Source of the DNA: Sulfuritalea hydrogenivorans sk43H
GTDB taxonomy: Bacteria > Pseudomonadota > Gammaproteobacteria > Burkholderiales > Rhodocyclaceae
Direction: 5' to 3'
Assembly (NCBI RefSeq): GCF_000828635.1
Contig: NZ_AP012547.1
Location: 2,666,001 to 2,730,000, forward strand
DNA: 64,000 nucleotides
Part shown: in pieces, positions 1 through 8,383 of the stretch
Position numbering within the stretch: the first letter of the stretch is position 1
How the letters are laid out: each line of letters starts with the position of its first letter
Notes under the pieces: model-generated
Seen by the model: only the letters and a program-made list of their open reading frames with translations
Databases searched by the model: none
Told to the model about the DNA's origin: nothing
Made by a program: the position numbers and the translations under genes

Positions 1-1089
1 ATTGGTCAGGTTACCCTCAAAGACATTGTCGGTGACCACATTGCCGCCCAGTTCGCTGGTCAACTTTACCGCAATGCCGTTGTAGGCAAAGCGATTGTTG
101 CGCACCCAGATCTTGCTGTCGGGCTGGAAGGGCGACAAATCGGAGCCGATGCCGACCGCGCAGTAGATGATCTCGTTGCCTTCGACTACCGCGTTGCTGG
201 CCTCCTTGAACCCGACCGCCATGCCGGCGGCGCCGGTTGCATGGGAGATCAGGTTGTTGCGCAGCACTCCGCCCTCGGTGTACATGAAATACACGCCAAC
301 GGAGTTGTCATAGAAGCTGTTGTCCTCGACCACGTTGTTGTTGGCGAACATGAAGTGGATCGAATAGCGGCTGCGCTTGCCGACATTCTTGCGATAGATG
401 TTGTCGTGGGAATACCAGGCCACCATGTCGCGCGAATCGACCACCTCGTTGCCTTCGATCAGGTTGCGGTCGCTGTACCAGAGTCGCAGCCCGTCGCCGC
501 GCACGCCAAGTTCGCGGGGCTTCGAACGTATCTTGTTGTTGCGCAGGACGCTGTCGCTCGACTGCTTCAGATCGATGCCGAACAGGCAGTTGTCGATCAC
601 CAGACCCTCGATCACGTTGCGGTGACCACGCACATCCAGACACGAGTCGTCGGTATCGTGCGAATCGCCGGAGCCTGTCAGATGCAGGCCGCGCAATACC
701 GCGCCGTCGGCTTGTAGCGAAAACACGGTACCCTTGTCGCCGGCGTCGATCGTCACCTGCCCGCCACCATCGATGATCAAGGGCTTGGTCATCACGACCG
801 GGCCGGAATATGCGCCGGGCGGCGGACGCAGCGTCGAGCCCGCCGGTGCCGCATCCACCAGATCCTGGAACGGCTTCAAACCATGCACGCGCTTGTCGCG
901 CTCATGGAGCATGTAGGTCGGCTTGGGCCGGTCCACGCCAACCCGCGGCGCGGTGGACAGGTCCGCTGTCGATCCGAAACCGGGGGGCTTGTCCTCGTCG
1001 GCGTCGCGGTCCGCGGGGCGCGCTACCAGCAGCGATGAGACACCGAGCAGCAAGGCAGGCAGCAAAGCCAGCCAGCGTTTCAGTTTCAT
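1..1089 (-). CDS. nosD: NosD, periplasmic copper-maturation protein (C-terminus outside window)
   Basis: The reading frame starts with ATG at 1089 and stays open to the left edge, so the gene is partial. A Sec signal peptide (MKLKRWLALLPALLLG) is followed by a region rich in the short repeats of a right-handed parallel beta-helix (repeated N-x-I/V-x-x-N patterns such as HRNVIEGLVIDNCLFGID, and later SYSIHFMFANN-like segments). This is the pattern of NosD, a CASH-domain protein that helps the NosFY ABC transporter deliver what NosZ needs to assemble its CuZ centre in the periplasm. It follows the NosB-like gene by 9 bases and closes the visible nos operon; nosG, nosF, nosY and nosL would be expected beyond the left edge. 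The family call is firm; the activity is known from the family only. Confidence 0.9.
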   Translation of the reverse strand, partial: MKLKRWLALLPALLLGVSSLLVARPADRDADEDKPPGFGSTADLSTAPRVGVDRPKPTYMLHERDKRVHGLKPFQDLVDAAPAGSTLRPPPGAYSGPVVMTKPLIIDGGGQVTIDAGDKGTVFSLQADGAVLRGLHLTGSGDSHDTDDSCLDVRGHRNVIEGLVIDNCLFGIDLKQSSDSVLRNNKIRSKPRELGVRGDGLRLWYSDRNLIEGNEVVDSRDMVAWYSHDNIYRKNVGKRSRYSIHFMFANNNVVEDNSFYDNSVGVYFMYTEGGVLRNNLISHATGAAGMAVGFKEASNAVVEGNEIIYCAVGIGSDLSPFQPDSKIWVRNNRFAYNGIAVKLTSELGGNVVTDNVFEGNLTN

Positions 1090-1098
1090 GGCCGCGAC

Positions 1099-2076
1099 CT
1101 AGGAATTGCGCATTTGCCTGCGGCGCAGCAGCAGCGCCATCATCAGGCAGCCAAAGGCGACCAGCAGCAGCGCATAGCCCCAGTAGGGATAGGAATAGGT
1201 CGAGAACTGCGCCACCTTGCCTTCGCCAAACACGGTCGGCATGAATGGCTTGACGGTAAATGCCCCCCAGGGATGCATGTTGTGGCCGAAGAACCACAGC
1301 CAACCGGCGTATTCGATGACGAAGAACACGGGCATCAAGGCCGGCACCAATGCCAGCAGCAGCGAGAAGCCTCGGAACTTGGCCACGCCGGCGACCACGA
1401 TGGCCATCGCCACGATCAGGCCGACGATGACCCCGGTGGTGATGGTGCGCACGTTGTCGCCCCAGACCTTGATCTTGTCCGGCTCCTTGAAGAAGGTACC
1501 TGCCTCGCTGACGTAGGCGGCGATATGGGTTTCCATATGCCCCAGCACGAACTGATGCACCACCATCCACACCGCCACCGCGGCAAACCCTGCCGCCAGC
1601 ACCATCAGGCGCTTGCGGCCCTCCGGGGCGATGAAACCCAGCAGCATGACGACGAAAAAGCCGAAGAAGAACTTCGCCAGCGGCTTCTCCACCGGCGCAC
1701 CGGTGGAAATCGGGAACATGCCGACATAATGATTGATGGTGTTCATCTCGTGCACGCAGTCAAGACCTTCGGCATCCTTGTTGACGTTCTTCTGCGCATC
1801 GAGAACGGGGTTGTAGCGTTCCACGGTGTGATCGAGATCCTTTTGCAGGATCTCGCCGCTCATGCGGGTGCCCGTACCCGCGGCCCGGCAGCCGTTGTAC
1901 ACGCCATCGAAGTGGAAATGAATCCGGATGCCGTCAGGAAAGGCATCCTTCGGATAATTGGGCGCCGTCAGCGATACCCACCAGATCGGCGAGAAATAGG
2001 AGGCGATCAAGGCCACCATGGCCACCAGGGTCAGGGTGGTGATCAGCAGATTCTGTTTTTTATGGTCTTGCATCAT
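1099..2076 (-). CDS. NosB-like polytopic membrane protein of the nos operon
   Basis: 325 residues with about six predicted membrane spans: one near residues 11-30, a large loop to about 135, then spans near 138-155, 158-176, 218-240, 243-262 and 300-318. The first loop carries two cysteines (GCRAAG and DCVHEM). No cofactor motif is visible. The position between nosZ and nosD, in a cluster whose NosZ has a Sec leader, matches NosB, a membrane protein of unknown role that accompanies clade II nosZ. In Wolinella nosB directly follows nosZ; here two cytochrome genes lie between. Tandem ATGs (2076 and 2073) leave the start uncertain by one codon. The NosB assignment is by context and topology, not by a clear motif. 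Confidence 0.6.
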   Translation of the reverse strand: MMQDHKKQNLLITTLTLVAMVALIASYFSPIWWVSLTAPNYPKDAFPDGIRIHFHFDGVYNGCRAAGTGTRMSGEILQKDLDHTVERYNPVLDAQKNVNKDAEGLDCVHEMNTINHYVGMFPISTGAPVEKPLAKFFFGFFVVMLLGFIAPEGRKRLMVLAAGFAAVAVWMVVHQFVLGHMETHIAAYVSEAGTFFKEPDKIKVWGDNVRTITTGVIVGLIVAMAIVVAGVAKFRGFSLLLALVPALMPVFFVIEYAGWLWFFGHNMHPWGAFTVKPFMPTVFGEGKVAQFSTYSYPYWGYALLLVAFGCLMMALLLRRRQMRNS

Positions 2077-2160
2077 GTTCTCTGTATGCGGGGATGAGGC
2101 TAACCGAAGGCGGATCGCCTCCTGACCGGCGCCAGGACGCGATCGCTCCGGGTGAGGCGC

Positions 2161-2901
2161 TTACTTCTTCTTGCCGCCCTTGGCCGGGGCTGCCTTGCAC
2201 ATCGAGCCCGGCATGGTCAGGCTTGCCTGATAGGCCGAGATGGCAACGAGCTGAGCGTTGTCATACTTCTTGATGATCTTGACCATGTCCGGGTTGGCGT
2301 TGCGGCGATGCCCGTCACGGATTTCCGTCATCTGGCGCAGCAGGTACTTGTAGTGCTGGCCGGCCAGCACCGGATAGAACTTGTCCTTGACGCCTTCGCC
2401 GTTGGCCTTGTGGCACTCGATACACTCCTTCTCGTACATCGCCTTGCCGTCGGCGATCTGCTTGGCGGCATCGGGACCCTCGTACTTGCCGTGATCAACC
2501 GGAATGCACAGGCTTTCAATGTAAGCCGAAACGTTCGCCAGTTCCTGCGCGTCAGTCAGCTCCTTGGCAAAGGGGTACATGGTCGGATTGTCACGCAGAC
2601 CGGCGCGAATGTCGGCCATCTGCTTGATCAGCACCGTGGTGTGCTGGCCGGCCAACTGCGGGAAGGTGCCATCGGAACGACCGGCGCCTGAGGGCAGGTG
2701 ACAGGCACCGCAAACCTCATAACCTTCCTTGCCGGCCTTGGCATTGCCCTTGAGCTTGAGCGCCTCGATCTTCTCGCCTTCCTGGGCGTTCCATTTGTAA
2801 TCCTTGGATTCAATGCCCGCCTTCTTTTCGGCTGGCGGCGCCGCCAGCGCAAATGCGGGAATCAGTGCTATCGAGAGCGCCAGTGTCAGTGACTTGTACA
2901 T
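2161..2901 (-). CDS. Di-haem c-type cytochrome of the nos operon
   Basis: 246 residues with a Sec leader (MYKSLTLALSIALIPAFALA) and two class I cytochrome c domains in tandem, with haem sites CGACH and CIECH. Both domains carry the FPQLAGQHT / YPVLAGQHYKYL type of segment common in cytochrome c4-like proteins. The start at 2901 is chosen because GAGGAAG lies seven bases upstream; the frame is open back to 2967 but no leader fits there. The protein probably passes electrons in the periplasm toward NosZ, from the quinol pool or the membrane Nos components. The C-terminus is short and lysine-rich (PAKGGKKK). It lies 85 bases upstream of the NosB-like gene, on the same strand. Confidence 0.85.
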   Translation of the reverse strand: MYKSLTLALSIALIPAFALAAPPAEKKAGIESKDYKWNAQEGEKIEALKLKGNAKAGKEGYEVCGACHLPSGAGRSDGTFPQLAGQHTTVLIKQMADIRAGLRDNPTMYPFAKELTDAQELANVSAYIESLCIPVDHGKYEGPDAAKQIADGKAMYEKECIECHKANGEGVKDKFYPVLAGQHYKYLLRQMTEIRDGHRRNANPDMVKIIKKYDNAQLVAISAYQASLTMPGSMCKAAPAKGGKKK

Positions 2902-3019
2902 ATTTCGCTTCCTCATCAATGTGTGAGAACCATGCCAATGATCGCACATTAGTACATCATGGATCATTGATATTCCTCAATTGGCAGACCCTGCCGTACC
3001 AGGCAATGGTCAACCCCGG

Positions 3020-3328
3020 TTATTTAATTTCGGAGAGATACTTGGCCAGTTGCTTGATTTCATCATCCGATACCAGATGCATGACGCCCTTCATTGCCGC
3101 CGAGTTGCCATTGGCGCGCGCGCCGCTCTTGATGTCCTGCATCTGCTTCTCGGCGTACTTCGCATTCTGCCCGGCCAGCTTGGGATACTCGGGGGTCAGC
3201 GGCTTCTTGGCATCCTTGCCATGACAGGCAATGCAGGTTTTTTCAAGATACAGCGCCTTGCCGTCGGCCAGAGCCGGTGCGGCGAAGGAAGTGACGGCAA
3301 CCGCCGCAAGAACCAATCCGTACTTCAT
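3020..3328 (-). CDS. Monohaem c-type cytochrome of the nos operon
   Basis: 102 residues: a signal peptide (MKYGLVLAAVAVTSFAAPALA) and one cytochrome c domain with haem motif CIACH near residue 32. Methionines at MQDIKSG and MKGVMHLV can supply the distal ligand. Size and fold match the small c5/c552-type cytochromes that follow nosZ in clade II clusters and serve as soluble periplasmic electron carriers. It lies directly downstream of nosZ, beyond a strong terminator-like hairpin, so its transcript level is probably lower than that of nosZ. The direct electron partner is inferred from position. Confidence 0.85.
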   Translation of the reverse strand: MKYGLVLAAVAVTSFAAPALADGKALYLEKTCIACHGKDAKKPLTPEYPKLAGQNAKYAEKQMQDIKSGARANGNSAAMKGVMHLVSDDEIKQLAKYLSEIK

Positions 3329-3341
3329 GGGTATTCCCTTT

Positions 3342-3379
3342 CTAAAAGAAAACGGGGGGCAGAGTATATCTGCCCCCCG
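3342..3379 (-). terminator. Hairpin plus U-tract between nosZ and the downstream nos genes
   Basis: On the minus strand an 11-bp perfect stem (CGGGGGGCAGA pairing across a 5-base loop, 3353-3379) is followed by TTTTCTTTT (about 3344-3352). It lies 25 bases after the nosZ stop and before the cytochrome gene at 3328. This is a textbook intrinsic terminator shape. Because nos genes continue on the same strand, it probably acts as a partial terminator or a 3' stabiliser that raises nosZ over its accessory genes. Confidence 0.75.
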
Positions 3380-3403
3380 GAACCTGCCTTGATCTAGTTC
3401 AAC

Positions 3404-5698
3404 TTACTTGACCTTCCTGGCTCCATTTTGCTCAAGGTAGGTCTTGGCGCGCAGACCGAGGTCGGCGGTCTTGACCTGGTATTGCCAGATCTGCTCGGCC
3501 CAGAGGTTGGCATTTTCCCAATCCTTCTTGGCGGCAAAGCCTTCATGCTTCTCCTTGAGACCCTTGGTCTTGCCCAACTGGTCGAATGCATCCTCGACCA
3601 TGGCCACGACATCCGGGAAGTCCTTGTAGTTGACGCTGGTGATGTAAGCCACGACGGAGTCGATGATGGCCTGGGTGTCGGCTACCTTCTTCACTGTCGC
3701 CTTGTAGTCGGCTTCCGTATAGCTGCCCTTCGCCAGTTCCTTCTTGGCGGACGGCTTCCAGCCCTTCGGCTTGACCAGCATGTAGCCCATCATCTCCAGG
3801 TGCAGCGCGGAGCAGAACTCGGTGCAGTAGTATGGGTAGACGCCCTCCTTGTCGGCCTTGAACTTGACGGCCACGGTCTTGCCCGGCTCGACCGACGCAT
3901 GAACGTTGTAGGTCGATACCGTGAAGCCGTGGGTTTCGTCCTGGGCGCGCTCGAGGTTGGTCAGGTTGATCGTCACTTCGTCGCCGACTTCGACATCGAT
4001 GGTTTCCGGCGTGATGTGCGAACGGATCAGGGTGCCGAACACTTCGACCTTGTTGCCCTTCCTGACGATCTTCTCCTCGCCGGCGCGAACGGCACCCGGA
4101 TGCGGCTTGTCGGTGCGGCTGTCGGTGCCGACCTTGTAGCGCACGGCGGGCTTCAGCTTCTTCGCATCGATGGCCACCACGTAGTGCGGCTCGCCCAGCG
4201 GCAGGGGCATGTCATACAGCAACTGCATCTTGTCGCCGCTGATGTCGATCAGCTGATGGCTCTGCGGCTGCAGCGGGCCAACCGGCACGAAACGATCGAT
4301 GGAAAGCTTGTTCAGCGCGACCAGGTACTTGCCGGCCGGCTTGGTCGAATCGCCTTCCATGGTCATCAGGTGACCGATGTTGTAGTGCACGCTGATCTTG
4401 TCCAGCACCTTGCCTTCGCAATAGTTCCACTTGGCAACTTGCGAATCCACGTACAGCGAGGTGTAGGCGACGCAGGCCTTGCTGTCATACTGTGTATGCA
4501 GGGGGCCGAGGCCCAGCGATACCTGCGTATGCAGCGCATCCTTCATGCCGATCACCGGGATGCCGTAGGCGTCCTTGGACTCGAACTTGCCGGCCTTGAT
4601 GGCGGCCTGGATCTTCTCGAAGCTATACACCGAAACGTGCGTGTCAAGCTTGCCGGCAACCACGATGTGCTTGCCATCCGGCGTCACGTCGACACCGTGC
4701 GGGCTCTTCGGCTCGGGAATCAGATACAGCAAACCTTCCTTGACGGCCGTCTCGATCGAGATCACGTCGTGGCCGTTGATCTTCTTGGCCTTGCCGGCCT
4801 TGACGACTTCGGCAGCCTTCTTCCAGTTGATCACGTGCAGATAGTCGGTGTCCTTGGCGGAGCAACCGGCCTCATACGGCGGACGGCCCTTCTCGATGCC
4901 GCCGACGTAGCGCTCGGAACAGAAGGAGTTGGTGAACGACCAGCCTTCGGATGCACCCTTGCCGGCGTCCGACAGATCCTGCCAGTAGGGCGGCAGTTCG
5001 AGCGAGAAGGAATCCTTCGTTACGATGCGGCCTTCCTTGCGGTCGAACTTCCAGTAGGTGACGCCGCCGCGATACTTCTCGTTCATTTCCTCGAGCGGGT
5101 AGAACTTCTTGTTCTCCAGCGGCGCCGGATACTGGGCGGCTTCTATCACGTACTCGGTGTTGGTGGTGACGAAGGCGCCGCCGTGCTCGGACTTGAAGAT
5201 CGGATTGACGACGATCTGCTTGGTTTCGAAGTCGCGCAGGTCGATCACGGCGAGGCGCGGATTGGCCTTGTCGTTGATGAACAGGAACTGGCCGTCATAC
5301 TCGCCATTGGTTTCCGAAATTGCCGGATGGTGCGTATCGCCCCAGGTGATGTCCTTGCCGTCGATACGGCCCTGTGCAAGCACCTTCTTCGAGCTCTCGT
5401 CGAAGCCGTAGCCCTGCCAGGGTTCCGGCGTGAACACGCCGATGTACTTGAGGATGCGCATCGAGGGAATGCTGTACACAATGACCTGGCCCGACTGACC
5501 GCCGGAACTGAAGGCGACGAATTCGTCGCGCTTGCCGGTAGGCACATAGGTCTTGGCGGCAGCCAGCAGATCCTGCTGACTCAAACCGCGCGCTTTCAGC
5601 ACATCCGCCAGGTTGTCGGCCGACCAGGCTGCGGTCGCCGCCAGCCCCATGCCGGCTGCCAGCAGCAGCGAGGTAGCTTGCTTGTTAAACTGCTTCAT
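3404..5698 (-). CDS. nosZ: Nitrous-oxide reductase, Sec-exported (clade II type)
   Basis: 764 residues. NosZ reduces N2O to N2 in the periplasm. The leader (MKQFNKQATSLLLAAGMGLA ... AWSA) has no twin arginine, which marks the Sec-exported clade II. The N-terminal beta-propeller carries the GDTHHPAIS motif, whose histidines bind CuZ. The CuA domain carries Cys625, Cys629, His633 and Met636 in CTEFCSALHLEMM. After the CuA domain a further segment of about 120 residues continues (KPKGWKPSAKKELAKG to the end); it has no CXXCH, so it is not the cytochrome domain fused to Wolinella NosZ. The start at 5698 is set by GGGAG upstream and by the leader; the longer open frame to 5857 overlaps the promoter. 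FNR- and RegA-type sites lie upstream. Confidence 0.97.
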   Translation of the reverse strand: MKQFNKQATSLLLAAGMGLAATAAWSADNLADVLKARGLSQQDLLAAAKTYVPTGKRDEFVAFSSGGQSGQVIVYSIPSMRILKYIGVFTPEPWQGYGFDESSKKVLAQGRIDGKDITWGDTHHPAISETNGEYDGQFLFINDKANPRLAVIDLRDFETKQIVVNPIFKSEHGGAFVTTNTEYVIEAAQYPAPLENKKFYPLEEMNEKYRGGVTYWKFDRKEGRIVTKDSFSLELPPYWQDLSDAGKGASEGWSFTNSFCSERYVGGIEKGRPPYEAGCSAKDTDYLHVINWKKAAEVVKAGKAKKINGHDVISIETAVKEGLLYLIPEPKSPHGVDVTPDGKHIVVAGKLDTHVSVYSFEKIQAAIKAGKFESKDAYGIPVIGMKDALHTQVSLGLGPLHTQYDSKACVAYTSLYVDSQVAKWNYCEGKVLDKISVHYNIGHLMTMEGDSTKPAGKYLVALNKLSIDRFVPVGPLQPQSHQLIDISGDKMQLLYDMPLPLGEPHYVVAIDAKKLKPAVRYKVGTDSRTDKPHPGAVRAGEEKIVRKGNKVEVFGTLIRSHITPETIDVEVGDEVTINLTNLERAQDETHGFTVSTYNVHASVEPGKTVAVKFKADKEGVYPYYCTEFCSALHLEMMGYMLVKPKGWKPSAKKELAKGSYTEADYKATVKKVADTQAIIDSVVAYITSVNYKDFPDVVAMVEDAFDQLGKTKGLKEKHEGFAAKKDWENANLWAEQIWQYQVKTADLGLRAKTYLEQNGARKVK

Positions 5699-5771
5699 TG
5701 ATGTCACTCCCATTCCGGTTGATACTGCGTTAGCACAGATTCCGATGCGCCCTTGCTGCCTGATCGTCGCT

Positions 5772-5802
5772 GCGACACTTCGCCGCTGCGACAATATGCC
5801 GC
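5772..5802. promoter_or_regulatory. Two tandem RegA/PrrA-type binding-site matches upstream of nosZ
   Basis: Two 15-bp matches to the GCGNC-N5-GNCGC consensus of RegA/PrrA/ActR regulators lie side by side: GCGAC-ACTTC-GCCGC at 5772-5786 and GCGAC-AATAT-GCCGC at 5788-5802. They sit between the nosZ start and the FNR-type box. A RegB/RegA-like pair is encoded 0.7 kb away. The motif is short and GC-rich, so chance matches are possible; the tandem placement is what supports it. Confidence 0.5.
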
Positions 5803-5833
5803 GCATGTTACCGCCAAAGCAAGCCGAAACGGC

Positions 5834-5847
5834 TTGACCTAGATCAA
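5834..5847. promoter_or_regulatory. FNR/DNR-type box in the nosZ divergent promoter
   Basis: TTGACCTAGATCAA matches the FNR/DNR consensus TTGAT-N4-ATCAA at 9 of 10 fixed positions. It lies 136 bases upstream of nosZ and 60 bases upstream of the divergent gene at 5907, so it could serve either direction. A near-identical box is found before nirS. Confidence 0.75.
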
Positions 5848-5906
5848 ATGTTGCCACGCATCAATGCACCGTATGAAGCCATAATGCGCCACGGAGAAAT
5901 TCGGCC

Positions 5907-6374
5907 TTGAAATTCAGCAAATCCCATCTCCTGAATCTGGCGATGATCGCCGCCCTGGTTGCCACAGCCATCATCGGCCACCAGTTGTCGCCGCTGTTGC
6001 TGCCCAAGGCGGACATAACGGGTGTCGTTGAGCCGGGATGCGACTTGCAACGTCGCGCATGCACGGCAACCCTGCCGCAAGGGCGCATGGAGTTTTCCAT
6101 CACGCCGCGGCCGATACCCTTCCTGCAGCCTTTGCGCGTAGAAGTGATCGTCAGCGGAGTCAAGCCGAGAAAAGTCGAAGTGGACTTTGCCGGCGAGAGC
6201 ATGAACATGGGCTACAACCGGAGCGAACTCCCCGCCACCGATCCGGGACGCCATGTCGGGGAAGTCTCGCTGCCGGTATGCGTTTCCGGCGGCATGACCT
6301 GGGTGGCAACGGTCATTGTCGAAACCGACCGGCAACGGATTGCCGTGCCCTACCGGTTCGACGTGGGGCACTGA
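5907..6374 (+). CDS. Membrane-anchored periplasmic protein, YtkA/FixH-like
   Basis: 155 residues starting at TTG, with GGAG about ten bases upstream. One N-terminal membrane span (residues about 8-30) is followed by a periplasmic beta-rich domain. The segment around MNMGYNRSELPA, then GRHVGEVSLPVC and VATVIVETD, resembles YtkA-like domains, which pair an M-x-M-G motif with a late G-x-W/Y strand and often occur near copper oxidase or reductase genes. Two cysteines lie near residue 45-52 (PGCDLQRRAC). It is divergent from nosZ and shares its FNR-type box, so a role in copper handling or Nos maturation under low oxygen is plausible but unproven. The family assignment is tentative. Confidence 0.5.
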   Translation: MKFSKSHLLNLAMIAALVATAIIGHQLSPLLLPKADITGVVEPGCDLQRRACTATLPQGRMEFSITPRPIPFLQPLRVEVIVSGVKPRKVEVDFAGESMNMGYNRSELPATDPGRHVGEVSLPVCVSGGMTWVATVIVETDRQRIAVPYRFDVGH

Positions 6375-6454
6375 TGATGCCCCTGCGGAGTGGTCTAAGC
6401 CCGCAAACGACGCGGGCAAAGCCACTCCGGATGACGCGGCATCGGCGTTACTGG

Positions 6455-7009
6455 TTACTGCTTTGCCGGCCGCTTCAGCAGCTTGCGCTGCAAGGTGCGC
6501 CGATGCATGTTGAGCGCCCGCGCGGTGGCCGATATGTTGCCTTTCTGCTCGCGCAGGACACGCTGGATGTGCTCCCATTCCATGCGATCGACCGACATGG
6601 GCGTTGACGGGACGCCTGAAGCCGTGCCGGCTTCGGACGAACGTTCATCGTTCTCCAGCGAGTGACCGAAGGCGCGCAGCAGCGTGTCGACATCCACCGG
6701 TTTGGCCAGGTACTGCACGGCACCCAGCTTGATCGCATCGACCGCCGTGGTGATGCTGGCGTAGCCGGTCAGAACCACGATGCGGCAGGCGGGGTTGATT
6801 TCCAGCAGGCGCGGAATCAAGCCGAGGCCGGATGATCCGTCGAGATTGAGATCCAGCACCACCTTGTCCGGCGCGGCCGCCTGCGCCATGCCGACCGCCG
6901 CCGCCGCCGAGCGCGCGGCCTCCGCCGCGTAGCCGCGCCGCTTCAGCGCGCGCAGCAGCGTGGCGCTGAATGTGTCATCGTCTTCTATGATCAGCATGGT
7001 CTCGTTCAT
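6455..7009 (-). CDS. RegA/PrrA/ActR-like response regulator
   Basis: 184 residues: a receiver domain (acidic pocket EDDD at 9-12, phospho-acceptor Asp53 in VVLDLNLDG, Lys in YLAKPVD) joined by a linker to a short Fis-type helix-turn-helix (NISATARALNMHRRTLQRKL). This compact receiver plus Fis-HTH layout, without an AAA+ domain, is typical of the RegA/PrrA/ActR/RoxR family that controls respiration and denitrification genes in response to redox state. It overlaps the upstream kinase gene by four bases (ATGA), so the pair is translationally coupled. Three exact matches to the family's DNA consensus lie nearby. The precise regulon is inference. Confidence 0.88.
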   Translation of the reverse strand: MNETMLIIEDDDTFSATLLRALKRRGYAAEAARSAAAAVGMAQAAAPDKVVLDLNLDGSSGLGLIPRLLEINPACRIVVLTGYASITTAVDAIKLGAVQYLAKPVDVDTLLRAFGHSLENDERSSEAGTASGVPSTPMSVDRMEWEHIQRVLREQKGNISATARALNMHRRTLQRKLLKRPAKQ

Positions 7010-8316
7010 GTCGCTTCCGGTGCCTTCCTCAAATCTCGGTTTTGCGCTATCGGCAGTTCGATGCTGGCCCGCCCGCCCCCGCCGGGCGCATTGTCCAGCA
7101 TGATCCTGCCTCCCAGTCGTTCAATTGCGGAAAACGCCAGCAGCAAGCCGATGCCCGCCCCGCCACCGCGTGCCGGCAGGGGTGCGCGGCCGGCCTGACG
7201 CAGCACCTCGTCCGCAAACCCGGGGCCGCCATCCGTTATCACGATCCTCAGCATTGCTGCGTCCCAGCCAAGCCCGATGTCGATTTCCGCATCGCAGGCG
7301 TCGGCTGCATTGTTGAGCAGGTTCACCACGGCTTGTTCCAACCTGGCGTCGGTCGCGATCCACGGTATCGACGCGGCGTCTTCTTGGTACCGCAACCGGC
7401 TGCCCGCCCGCGGCCGCATGGCGTGCCAGCGGGCACGCACACCCTGCAGCCAGGCCCCTGCATCCTGCAGTTCGAGCTGCTCCGGCCGCTGCGCGCCGGC
7501 CCGTGCCGCCATGCTGCTGATAATGCCCTTGCAGATGTCCACCTGTTCCTTCACCAGCGCCAGGTCGGCGTGTACTTCGGCATTCTGGAAAGTCTCCCGC
7601 TCCAGTTCGCCGACCACCACGGCAATGGTCGCCAGCGGCGTTCCCAGTTCATGCGCGGCACCGGCGGCCAGGGCTCCCAGCGCCACCACCCGCTCGTCCC
7701 GCAACGCCTGCTCATGGGCCGCGGCCAGACGGCGATCGCGATCTCGGATCGAAGCCGTCATGCGCGCCACGAACCAGGCAATCATGGTTGCCGAGACCAC
7801 GAAAGTCAGCCACATGCCGGCCAGATGCAGGCGCGCCGCGCGCTCGGCATCGCCGACAAACAGCGGCAGGAAAGCCCACATCAGCAGCGAATAGAGCCCG
7901 ACCGCCAGCACGGCAACCGCGGCGGCGTGCCTGCCCGGCAACGACAGCGCGGCCACGGCGACTGGCACCAGCAGCAGGGAAATCAGCGGATTCGCCGCCC
8001 CGCCCGACAGATACAGCAGGATTGCCAGCGCCGCCAGGTCGACGCACAGCTGGCCGAACAATTCGCCGCCCCCCACCGGTTCGTCCGCGCGCGTGCTCCA
8101 CTGCACATAGGCATTGAAGCCGGCCATCAGCCCGACCACGGCGAACATCGGCAACTGCGGCAAGGCGATGCCCAGCAGAGTCGGCGCTGACGATACGGCG
8201 ACCACCACGGCCGCCAGCAGCCACCAGCGCAGGATCACCGTGCGGCGCAGGTCAAGCCGCAGATTGGAACCGTCCTCGGGAGTAGTAAAATTTGGCATCG
8301 GCGGATTATCCGACAC
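7006..8316 (-). CDS. RegB/PrrB-like redox-sensing histidine kinase
   Basis: 436 residues. Six membrane spans fill residues about 28-185 and carry GGAANPL (105-111), which corresponds to the GGXXNPF heptad implicated in quinone sensing in RegB. The H-box is AAHELGTPLAT with His222, the form typical of RegB. Cys262 (VDICKGIISSM) matches the redox cysteine of the dimer interface. An HATPase domain follows (NLLNNAADA, DGGPGF, GGGAGIGLLLAF). It forms an operon with the response regulator and is divergent from a cytochrome gene. Under reducing, low-oxygen conditions such kinases phosphorylate RegA; that mechanism is known from Rhodobacter and assumed here. Confidence 0.9.
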   Translation of the reverse strand: MSDNPPMPNFTTPEDGSNLRLDLRRTVILRWWLLAAVVVAVSSAPTLLGIALPQLPMFAVVGLMAGFNAYVQWSTRADEPVGGGELFGQLCVDLAALAILLYLSGGAANPLISLLLVPVAVAALSLPGRHAAAVAVLAVGLYSLLMWAFLPLFVGDAERAARLHLAGMWLTFVVSATMIAWFVARMTASIRDRDRRLAAAHEQALRDERVVALGALAAGAAHELGTPLATIAVVVGELERETFQNAEVHADLALVKEQVDICKGIISSMAARAGAQRPEQLELQDAGAWLQGVRARWHAMRPRAGSRLRYQEDAASIPWIATDARLEQAVVNLLNNAADACDAEIDIGLGWDAAMLRIVITDGGPGFADEVLRQAGRAPLPARGGGAGIGLLLAFSAIERLGGRIMLDNAPGGGGRASIELPIAQNRDLRKAPEAT

Positions 8317-8344
8317 TGGTCAAGGAAAAGCGCGTCCCGCGACT

Positions 8345-8359
8345 GCGACAATGCGTCGC
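8345..8359. promoter_or_regulatory. RegA/PrrA-type binding-site match in the regB / cytochrome intergenic region
   Basis: GCGACAATGCGTCGC matches GCGNC-N5-GNCGC exactly and is part of a 17-bp palindrome (TGCGAC-N5-GTCGCA). It lies in the 67-base gap between the divergent kinase and cytochrome genes, so it could mediate autoregulation and control of the cytochrome. Confidence 0.55.
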
Positions 8360-8383
8360 ATCACTGGAGCAAGGAATATCAAG

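Noticed and set aside
3428..5701. 757-codon open frame on the plus strand
   Set aside because: It is fully antisense to nosZ. Its translation is rich in His, Val, Leu and Gly with no domain, as expected from the reverse of a high-GC gene.
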